NCBI RefSeq assembly: GCF_014268495.2
Contig: NZ_CP077087.1
Coordinates: 4,219,501-4,283,500 of the forward strand
Length of the DNA: 64,000 nt
From: Pseudomonas monsensis
GTDB lineage: Bacteria; Pseudomonadota; Gammaproteobacteria; Pseudomonadales; Pseudomonadaceae
Direction of reading: 5' to 3'
This document shows, piece by piece, positions 8,857-15,596 of this stretch; within the stretch, counting starts at the first letter, position 1, and each line of letters begins with the position of its first letter. The notes under the pieces are model-generated. The model was not told the DNA's origin, did not search any database, and saw only the letters and a program-made list of their open reading frames with translations. A program made the translations under genes and the position numbers.

Positions 8857-9244
8857 CCCCCTCACCCCAGCCCTCTCCCCCAAGGGGGCGAGGGGGAAAG
8901 GGAGCCGTTCTCTATGCTTTTCAAAACCTGAGTTCGACTCGGTATCGCAAGTCGGCGTACCTCAAACAAAAAACTCGGTCAGTCCCCTCTCCCCTAGTGA
9001 GCGAGGGGGAAAGGGAGCCGTTCTCTATGTTTTTCAAAACCTGAGTTCGACTCGGTATTGCAAGTCGGCGTACCTCAAACAATCAACTCGGTCAGTCCCC
9101 TCTCCCCTAGTGAGCGAGGGGGAAAGGGAGCCGATCTCTGTGCTTTTCAAAACCTGAGTTCGGCTCGGTATTGCAAGTCGGCGTACCTCGAACATGCACC
9201 ACGGTCAGTCCCCTCTCCCTCTGGGAGAGGGTTAGGGTGAGGGG
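8857..9244. repeat. family F-type intergenic repeat with three 113-bp tandem units
   Basis: Three near-identical units begin at the GGAGCCG motif at 8901, 9014 and 9127, a period of 113 bp each. Each unit contains TTTTCAAAACCTGAGTTCG and AAGTCGGCGTACCTC. The array is bounded on the left by CCCTCACCCCAGCCCTCTCCC and on the right by its inverse, ending GGGTTAGGGTGAGGGG. Open frames crossing it (for example 8738-9157) are repeat artefacts. No gene is visible in it. Confidence 0.8.
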
Positions 9245-9253
9245 CTTTTGACC

Positions 9254-10783
9254 TTAGTGTCCGGAAGCCGCCGGCCCTGCCTTCGCGGCAAACGGCGGTT
9301 TCGCCAGCCACACAATCAGAATCAGCCCCATGAACCCCCAGCCCAACAGCGTGAAGTAATCCACGGTGGAGAGCATGTACGCCTGGCTGGAGAGGATCTG
9401 GTCCATCTGCGCGTACGCCGATTGGCTCGCGCCGCCCAGGTGATTCAAGGTCTCCCGGGTTGCCGGTTCGAAAGTGCTGATGCTTTCACTCATGTACGCA
9501 TGGTGCTGATTGGCGCGGCGAATCCAGATCCACGTAGTCAACGATGCCGCGAAGCTGCCACCGAGGGTCCGCAGGAAGGTCGCCAGGCCGGCACCATCGG
9601 CAATCTGGCTCGGCGGCAGGTCGGACATCAGGATGCTCAGGGTCGGCATGAAGAACAGCGCCACGCCGATGCCCATGAACAGCTGCACGAGTGCGATGTG
9701 CTGGAAGTCCACTTCATTGGTGAACCCCGCCCGCATGAAGCAACTCAAGCCAATCGCCAGAAACGCCAGCCCGGCCAGCAGACGCAGGTCGAACTTGTGC
9801 GCGTACTTGCCGACAAATGGCGACAGCAACACCGGCAGGATACCGATCGGCGCCACGGCCAGACCGGCCCAGGTTGCGGTGTACCCCATCTGGGTTTGCA
9901 GCCACTGCGGCAGGATCAGGTTGATGCCGAAGAACCCGGCGTAACCCAGCACCAGCACCAGCGTGCCGATGCGGAAGTTGCGGTAAGCGAACAGGCGCAG
10001 GTTGACCACTGGATGCTGGTCGGTCATTTCCCAGATGACGAACACCGCCAGCGCGATCACCGAAATCGCCGCACCGATGATGATGAAGTTCGACTCGAAC
10101 CAGTCCAGATCATTGCCCTTGTCGAGGATCACCTGCAACGCACCGACGCCAATGATCAGACTGATCAGCCCGACGTAGTCCATCGGCTGGCGACTGGTTT
10201 CCACCGGACGCTTGGCCAGTTGCGAGCGCACCACCATCACCGCAAAGATGCCGATCGGTACGTTGATAAAGAAGATCCATGGCCAGCTGTAGCTGTCAGT
10301 GATCCAGCCACCGAGAATGGGACCGGCAATCGGCGCGACCACCGTAACCATCGCCAGCAACGCCAGGGCCATGCCGCGCCTCGCGGGCGGATACACGGCA
10401 ATCAACAACGTCTGCGTCATCGGGTACAGCGGCCCGGCCACCAGGCCTTGCAGCACGCGGAAACCGATCAGTTCCGGCATCGACGTCGAGATACCGCAGA
10501 GGAACGAGGCCAGCACAAACAGAATGGTGGCCCAGAGAAACAGCTTCACCTCGCCGAAACGACGGCTGAGCCAACCGGTCAGCGGCAGCGCAATCGCGTT
10601 GCTCACGGCGAACGAGGTGATCACCCACGTGCCCTGCTCCGAACTGACCCCGAGGTTGCCGGAAATCGTCGGCAGCGCCACGTTGGCAATGGTGGTGTCG
10701 AGCACTTGCATGAACGTCGCCAGCGACAGGCCGATGGTGCTGAGCAACAGGCTGGGCGGCGTGAAAGAGGCGTTATTGCTCAT
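9254..10783 (-). CDS. DHA2-family MFS efflux permease, EmrB type
   Basis: 509 residues with about 14 hydrophobic segments, the size and topology of EmrB drug/proton antiporters. The N-terminus contains LATFMQVLDTTIANVALP, the characteristic DHA2 helix-1 motif, and a later GWLSRRFGEVKLF loop. It is the last gene of a marR-outer membrane factor-EmrA-EmrB series, all on the minus strand. It would export toxic compounds through the EmrA adaptor and the outer membrane factor encoded upstream. A 110-bp repeat (10869-10978) separates it from the EmrA gene, so it may have lower or separate expression. Confidence 0.9.
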   Translation of the reverse strand: MSNNASFTPPSLLLSTIGLSLATFMQVLDTTIANVALPTISGNLGVSSEQGTWVITSFAVSNAIALPLTGWLSRRFGEVKLFLWATILFVLASFLCGISTSMPELIGFRVLQGLVAGPLYPMTQTLLIAVYPPARRGMALALLAMVTVVAPIAGPILGGWITDSYSWPWIFFINVPIGIFAVMVVRSQLAKRPVETSRQPMDYVGLISLIIGVGALQVILDKGNDLDWFESNFIIIGAAISVIALAVFVIWEMTDQHPVVNLRLFAYRNFRIGTLVLVLGYAGFFGINLILPQWLQTQMGYTATWAGLAVAPIGILPVLLSPFVGKYAHKFDLRLLAGLAFLAIGLSCFMRAGFTNEVDFQHIALVQLFMGIGVALFFMPTLSILMSDLPPSQIADGAGLATFLRTLGGSFAASLTTWIWIRRANQHHAYMSESISTFEPATRETLNHLGGASQSAYAQMDQILSSQAYMLSTVDYFTLLGWGFMGLILIVWLAKPPFAAKAGPAASGH

Positions 10784-10868
10784 TGTGAATCCTTTGGAAC
10801 CGGGTTGGCGCCCTGTCTGTTACAGACACAGCAGCCCTTGTGGGAAAAAATCAATGTTGCAAGGAAAC

Positions 10869-10978
10869 ACTGTGGCGAGGGGATTTATCCCCGATAGGCC
10901 GCGAAGCGGCCCCTCCTTTGATTCAGAAAAGCCGGGCCTGCTGCGCAGTCCATCGGGGATAAATCCCCTCACCACAGT
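10869..10978. repeat. REPIN-type doublet, family D (GTGGCGAGGGGATTTATCCCC), inside the efflux operon
   Basis: Inverted arms ACTGTGGCGAGGGGATTTAT and its complement ending CCTCACCACAGT flank about 70 bp with a further GCCGCGAAGCGGC palindrome. The same family occurs at 62448-62585. Confidence 0.8.
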
Positions 10979-11020
10979 AAATCTCATCACCTTGAGAACC
11001 TGTTCCCACAGGGGAAAGAT

Positions 11021-12223
11021 TCAGCGTTGCGCGGTTTTGCTCAGCGCAGCGCTGTTGTCGTGGATCAGCTGCGCAATCATCGCGTCGGCTTCAGCCAGTT
11101 GGCGGTCGTAGACGTTGGTGCTGAACGAGGCTTTTTGCGGCGGTTGCTGCGCCAGTACCGGGCCGCTCTGGTCGTGCAGGTTGACTTCAACGTTGGTCGA
11201 CAGGCCGACGCGCAGCGGATGTTTGGCCAGTTCTTCGGCATTGATGTGAATGCGCACCGGCACACGCTGCACGATCTTGATCCAGTTACCCGTGGCGTTC
11301 TGCGCCGGCAGCAAGGCAAACGCGCTGCCGGTACCGGCGCCGAGGCTGTCGACGGTGCCGCTGAATTTCACGTCGCTGCCATAGATGTCAGACTCGATAT
11401 CAACCGGCTGACCGATGCGCATGTCACGCAGCTGGGTCTCCTTGAAGTTGGCGTCGATCCACAGTTGATCCAGTGGAATCACCGCCATCAGCGCGGTGCC
11501 CGGCTGGACCCGTTGACCGAGTTGCACGGTGCGCTTGGCGACGTAACCGGTGACTGGCGCGATCAAGGTACTGCGGGCATTGGTCAGGTAGGCCTGACGC
11601 AGGTCGGCAGCGGCCGCCATCACATCCGGGTGCGACGACACCACGGTGTCATCGACCAGCGCGCTGGTGGTTTTCAGTTGCTGTTTGGCGTTGGCCAGGG
11701 CGTTTTGCGCCGAGGTCAGGTCGTCGCGGGCGTGGGACAGTTCTTCCTGGGAAATCGCGCCGCCAGCGGCGAGGTTTTTCCGGCGGTTGTAGTTGTCCTG
11801 GGCCTTCTGCACTTCAGCCTGTTGCGCGTTGACCTGGGCTTTCATGCCATCGACGTTGCTGTACAGGCCGCGCACCTGACGCACGGTGCGCGCCAGTTTT
11901 GCCTGGGCACTTTGCAGGCCGACTTCGGCGTCGTTGGGGTCGAAGTTGATCAGCACCTGGCCTTCGTGAACCAGATCACCGTCATCCGCGCCAATGCTGA
12001 CCACGGTGCCGGTGACCAACGGGGTGATTTCGACGACGTTGCCGTTGACGTAGGCGTCGTCGGTGCTTTCGTTAAAGCGCCCGATGAACTCGTGGTACGC
12101 CCAGACGCCGGCGCAGGCGAGCGCGACCACAACGGCCAGCGCCAACAGCATCACTTTGCGTTTGCGCGGATTGCCGGTGTCGGGGGTGGAGCCTTGAGCT
12201 TGAGTGTTTTCGGCAGTGGCCAT
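11021..12223 (-). CDS. HlyD-family membrane fusion protein, EmrA type
   Basis: 400 residues. One transmembrane segment at about residues 27-46 (LLALAVVVALACAGVW) anchors it in the inner membrane. It is followed by the biotinyl-lipoyl-like strand around residue 70, a long periplasmic helical hairpin (about 105-195, rich in Gln, Ala and Lys) and the beta-barrel part. It links the EmrB-type permease to the outer membrane factor. The gene lies between those partners, 15 bp downstream of the outer membrane factor stop. Confidence 0.9.
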   Translation of the reverse strand: MATAENTQAQGSTPDTGNPRKRKVMLLALAVVVALACAGVWAYHEFIGRFNESTDDAYVNGNVVEITPLVTGTVVSIGADDGDLVHEGQVLINFDPNDAEVGLQSAQAKLARTVRQVRGLYSNVDGMKAQVNAQQAEVQKAQDNYNRRKNLAAGGAISQEELSHARDDLTSAQNALANAKQQLKTTSALVDDTVVSSHPDVMAAAADLRQAYLTNARSTLIAPVTGYVAKRTVQLGQRVQPGTALMAVIPLDQLWIDANFKETQLRDMRIGQPVDIESDIYGSDVKFSGTVDSLGAGTGSAFALLPAQNATGNWIKIVQRVPVRIHINAEELAKHPLRVGLSTNVEVNLHDQSGPVLAQQPPQKASFSTNVYDRQLAEADAMIAQLIHDNSAALSKTAQR

Positions 12224-12238
12224 GACAAATACCTTGAA

Positions 12239-13708
12239 TTAGTTGTGCGGCGTGGCTGGGGTGGCGTTGGCTGCGGTCAGGGTTTCACCCTGGAAGCCGC
12301 CGCCCAGCGCTTGCATCAATTGAATCGACAGGTCGATCTGCTCGGCATTGAGGTTGGCCAGTTGACGCTGGGCCTGCAGCAATTGCTGCTCGATGCTGAG
12401 CACGTCCAGGTAGTTGCCGATGCCGGAACCGTAACGCTGGACGACGGTGTTGTAAGAATCCTGAGCAATGTCGGTGGCGTGTTGCTGCGCGCCGATCTGC
12501 CGGCCGATATCACGCAGCTGGTTGATCGTGTCACTGACATCGCCCAGGGCTTTCACCAGGCTTTTGTTGTACTGCGCCACCGCCAGATCGTAATCGGCGT
12601 CGCGCGCATCGAGGTTGGCGCGCAGGCGTCCGCCGTCGAAGATCGGCACCGAAATGGTCGGGGCAATGTTGAAGAAACGACTGGCCGAGCCGAACATCGC
12701 GTCACCCAACAGGGATTCGGCACCGGCCGAGGCCGTGAGGTTCAGGTTGGGATAGAAGCGGGTTTTCGCCGAGTCGATGTCCTTGCTCGCCGCTTCGACG
12801 CGCCAGCGCGCAGCGACCAGGTCCGGGCGACGGCCAAGCAATTCCGCCGGCAGCACCGACGGCACGGCGACAGCGCTGGCTTGCAGGACTTTTGGCCGGG
12901 CGATTTCGTTGCCGCGATCCGGGCCTTTGCCAAGCAGCACGGCCAAAGCGATTTTCGCGCTGTTCAGGCGTTTTTCCGCGTCGATCAGACTGGCTTCGGA
13001 ACTGGCTTCCAGACTCTGGGTTTGCTGGAACTGGTACTGGCTGTCGATCCCGGAACTCAGGCGACGCTGGCTCAGGTCGAGCATTTGTTTGGTGCGCTTG
13101 AGGTCTTCGTTCGCCAGGTCATAAACGATGTGCGCCTGACCAAGATCGCTGTAAGCGCGAGCGACGTCGGCGGCGAGGCTCAGTTGTGCAGCCTGACGAT
13201 CGACTTCAGCGGCGCGGGCCTGACCGAGTGCGGCTTCCCAGGCATCACGCTGGCCGCCCCACAGGTCGAAGTTGTAATTGAAGCCGGCGCTGACATTACG
13301 CACGGTGGCGTAGGCATCGCCCTGCCCTCGCGGGTCCTGATCCTTGGCCAGGCGCGAACGGCTGATACCGGCGCTGGCGTCGAGGGTCGGATAGCGTTCG
13401 GCATCGGCGGCATACGCGGCGGCGCTGGCCTGATGCGCGCGGGCCTCGGCGATCTGCATGTCCGGGCTGTCGTGCAGGGCTTCGCGGATCAGACCGTCGA
13501 GTTGCGAATCGCCAAGGCTGGTCCACCAGTCGCTCTTCGGCCATGCGGCCGGCGACAGGGTCACGCCGTTGAGGGACTGGCTGACATTGAGGCTTTTCGC
13601 ATCAAGGCTTTTGCCTTGAGTGTCGAGGCCGCTGTAGTTGGCGCAGCCGGCGAGGATCATCGCCGACAGCACCAGGGTCAGGCTGCTGCGCAAGGTGTTA
13701 CCGCTCAT
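12239..13708 (-). CDS. outer membrane efflux lipoprotein, OprM/NodT family
   Basis: A TolC-like outer membrane channel. I chose the ATG at 13708 (MSGNTLRSSL) over the GTG three codons upstream because AGGTG lies 6 bases before it. The signal peptide ends in a lipobox, LAGC, at about residues 19-22. Two outer-membrane efflux repeats follow, with helical segments such as LDARDADYDLAVAQYN in the second half. It overlaps the end of the MarR gene by 11 bp, so the repressor and pump are cotranscribed. Confidence 0.9.
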   Translation of the reverse strand: MSGNTLRSSLTLVLSAMILAGCANYSGLDTQGKSLDAKSLNVSQSLNGVTLSPAAWPKSDWWTSLGDSQLDGLIREALHDSPDMQIAEARAHQASAAAYAADAERYPTLDASAGISRSRLAKDQDPRGQGDAYATVRNVSAGFNYNFDLWGGQRDAWEAALGQARAAEVDRQAAQLSLAADVARAYSDLGQAHIVYDLANEDLKRTKQMLDLSQRRLSSGIDSQYQFQQTQSLEASSEASLIDAEKRLNSAKIALAVLLGKGPDRGNEIARPKVLQASAVAVPSVLPAELLGRRPDLVAARWRVEAASKDIDSAKTRFYPNLNLTASAGAESLLGDAMFGSASRFFNIAPTISVPIFDGGRLRANLDARDADYDLAVAQYNKSLVKALGDVSDTINQLRDIGRQIGAQQHATDIAQDSYNTVVQRYGSGIGNYLDVLSIEQQLLQAQRQLANLNAEQIDLSIQLMQALGGGFQGETLTAANATPATPHN

Positions 13709-14180
13709 TGTGTTCACCTAACCGCTGGATAGTGATCGGATCACCGGCTGCCAGCAGGATTTTCTTGAGGATGTATTCCAGGGTCTTCAACTCGTCCGGA
13801 GTGACGGCGCCGGCCAGTTCATTCATCGCATCGGCGCCGATGTGCGGCAGGCGATCGGCCAGTTGCTGGCCTTGTTCGGTCAACTTGAGCTGCACCTGAC
13901 GGCGATCGCCTTCGCTGCGCTGGCGAGCGAGAAAGCCTTTCTGCTCCAGACGATCGAGCATGCGTGTCATCGAACCGCTGTCCAGCGACAGATGCCGACA
14001 CAGCTCGGCCGGGGTGTCGACGCCGAACTGGGCCATGATGATCAACACCTTGAACTGCGCGGCGGTAATGCCATGCGGCTCCATGTGGGTGTCGATGATC
14101 CGGTCCTTGAGCAGCGCAGCACGACCCAGCAACAGGCCGAGATGACAGTGTTTGAATTCGTCCGGGGTGAAATGCTTCAT
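13698..14180 (-). CDS. MarR-family transcriptional repressor of the efflux operon
   Basis: 160 residues with a winged helix. The DNA-recognition region contains TPAELCRHLSLDSGSMTRMLDRLEQKG (residues about 56-82), quoted here only to locate the helix-turn-helix; the wing (RQRSEGDRRQVQLKLTEQG) follows. It is the first gene of the efflux operon and has AGGTGAGCAC just before its ATG. Two identical palindromes lie immediately upstream, so it most likely represses its own operon and releases DNA on binding a pump substrate, as EmrR does. Confidence 0.92.
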   Translation of the reverse strand: MKHFTPDEFKHCHLGLLLGRAALLKDRIIDTHMEPHGITAAQFKVLIIMAQFGVDTPAELCRHLSLDSGSMTRMLDRLEQKGFLARQRSEGDRRQVQLKLTEQGQQLADRLPHIGADAMNELAGAVTPDELKTLEYILKKILLAAGDPITIQRLGEHNER

Positions 14181-14194
14181 GTGCTCACCTAATA

Positions 14195-14240
14195 ACTGCC
14201 TAGGCAGTGAATGTATGTCGAGATGTTACTGCCTAGGCAG
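14195..14240. promoter_or_regulatory. twin operators of the MarR repressor
   Basis: A perfect 14-bp palindrome, ACTGCCTAGGCAGT, at 14195-14208 and a second copy of its 12-bp core, CTGCCTAGGCAG, at 14229-14240. Their centres are 33 bp apart (about three helical turns). The first ends 15 bp before the repressor start codon. Confidence 0.8.
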
Positions 14241-14316
14241 CGAATGTCAACGTAATAGTTAGGGGGCTTGGTAATTAGTTGACCAGTGGGCTGGGTTTTT
14301 GTGGCGCATAGAAGAA

Positions 14317-14390
14317 GGCCATCGCGAGCAGGCTTCGCCTACGGGGGGAACGCATTCCACATTTAGGAGTGAGCCTGCTCGCGATGGCCG
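14317..14390. repeat. REPIN-type doublet, family C, degenerate left arm
   Basis: Arms GGCCATCGCGAGCAGGCTTCGCC and the inverse TAGGAGTGAGCCTGCTCGCG flank a short spacer. It is related to the elements at 39611-39701 and 41201-41290. Confidence 0.7.
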
Positions 14391-14419
14391 CGACACGGTG
14401 CAAAGGAAGAGATGCTTTC

Positions 14420-14462
14420 TAAGAATCGCCTGATGTCTACAACCAGACGGCGTGTTTAACGT
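14420..14462 (+). promoter_or_regulatory. RcsB-box-like promoter of the tip adhesin gene
   Basis: TAAGAATCGCCTGA at 14420-14433, a 23-bp gap, then TAACGT at 14457-14462 as a -10 candidate. The same arrangement precedes the first hybrid kinase gene and the pilin gene. The 14-mer resembles the enterobacterial RcsB box, as I recall it KMRGAWTMWYCTGS, at 12 of 14 positions for the version found at 15548. Confidence 0.65.
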
Positions 14463-14497
14463 ACGCAATTCATTGGCCGATTACGTAAACCCTCTTC

Positions 14498-15502
14498 ATG
14501 AAACGTTTCAAACTCCAGCGCCCGCTCAAGCTAACGAAATTGATTCACACGCTATGTCTGTCGTTACTTTTCGCGCCCAGCTACGCGGGCGCGGCTAATT
14601 GCTCGTTCTTCCCGGGTCATCATCAAACAACTATCACTATGCAAATACCAGCTACCCTTTCGATCCCCCGTGACACACCTAACGGCACCGTAATATATGA
14701 AAGTCCTTCATTAACACTTGGACCTACGCCCAGCTCGTATAGATGTACGAACGAATTTTCATATGGTATTCAGAACAACGTCGGTGTGTCTAAATCGGGC
14801 GACCTTGTTTACGCAATCGGAAACACCGGGCTCGCATGGCAGTGGTCCTTCAGAGACGATGTAGCGATACCCATTTATCCGGGTATTCGCCGACAAGCGG
14901 GCGGATACGGATGGGACACCACAAGACACGTGCTACGGCTATTCAAAATAGCGGATGTAGTCGATGTACAGAAAATCCCGGCAGGAACACTTGGGACTTT
15001 CCATGCAGATGGTGTATCACCACTAGCAATGGCGACCAATGGCACAACGATTGTGCCTCAATCCTGTGAAACGCCTGACATCAAAGTAGACATGGGGTCG
15101 CATGACATGAGTAGCTTTGCCCACAACGGCGCATATTCTGAGCCGGTCAAATTTGACATCAGCCTTAACAACTGTCCGCCAGGCATAAAAAAGGTAACTT
15201 ATACACTCAAGCCTACCCTGACTTCTCCCTCGCAAAATTCCACAAGAGGTATCGTAAAGCTGAGTGCAGATTCGACTGCTCAGGGTGTGGCTTTGCAAGT
15301 ACTCAATAGCGATGGAAACCCCTTAGTCTTACATCAAAGCTATGTATTCGCGGACTATTCCTCTGCGGGAGGCAACTTGAAGATCCCCCTGAGCGCTCGT
15401 TACTTTCGCGTCGCTGAAACAGGTGGCAATGGTGGGTTCGACAAGGGCATGCGCGCCGGAACAGCTAACGCAACGATTGCATTTGTCATGAGTTACCTTT
15501 GA
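14498..15502 (+). CDS. fimbrial tip adhesin, two-domain (FimH-like architecture)
   Basis: 334 residues. A signal peptide (about 1-33, ending SYAGAA) precedes an N-terminal region of about 155 residues that I do not recognise, presumably receptor-binding. The C-terminal part, from QSCETPDIKVDMG near residue 189, reads like a pilin domain: paired Cys, a donor-strand-type end strand (NATIAFVMSYL) and the penultimate Tyr typical of chaperone-usher subunits. The DNA is visibly more AT-rich than its neighbours, a sign of different ancestry or diversifying evolution. It is separated by 8 kb of regulatory genes from the pilin-chaperone-usher genes at 23618-27635, which lack a tip subunit of their own, and it shares their promoter motif. 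Its receptor is unknown. Confidence 0.72.
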   Translation: MKRFKLQRPLKLTKLIHTLCLSLLFAPSYAGAANCSFFPGHHQTTITMQIPATLSIPRDTPNGTVIYESPSLTLGPTPSSYRCTNEFSYGIQNNVGVSKSGDLVYAIGNTGLAWQWSFRDDVAIPIYPGIRRQAGGYGWDTTRHVLRLFKIADVVDVQKIPAGTLGTFHADGVSPLAMATNGTTIVPQSCETPDIKVDMGSHDMSSFAHNGAYSEPVKFDISLNNCPPGIKKVTYTLKPTLTSPSQNSTRGIVKLSADSTAQGVALQVLNSDGNPLVLHQSYVFADYSSAGGNLKIPLSARYFRVAETGGNGGFDKGMRAGTANATIAFVMSYL

Positions 15503-15547
15503 ATCCATTGATGCGTTGCTATAGCCAATTGTTCGCGCAGCCCTCTT

Positions 15548-15590
15548 TAAGAATCGTCTGATTTTCATCATGCCCGGCCGCTCCTAATGT
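15548..15590 (+). promoter_or_regulatory. RcsB-box-like promoter of the kinase/EAL operon
   Basis: TAAGAATCGTCTGA at 15548-15561, a 23-bp gap, then TAATGT at 15585-15590. The predicted transcript start, about 7 bases past the -10, falls at or next to the ATG at 15597, so the mRNA may be leaderless or the true start codon may lie further in. Confidence 0.62.
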
Positions 15591-15596
15591 GCCGGG

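Noticed and set aside
8738..9240. Open frames over the 113-bp repeats
   Set aside because: Repeated peptide segments (for example SVPSPS) arise from the repeat itself; no start signal or coding composition.
8857..9244. CRISPR array
   Set aside because: Units are 113 bp and nearly identical throughout, with no unique spacers and no cas genes.
11027..13732. 901-codon open frame on the + strand opposite the efflux genes
   Set aside because: It is antisense to two clear genes (EmrA type and outer membrane factor); long antisense frames are common in GC-rich Pseudomonas DNA, and the translation has no recognisable domain.
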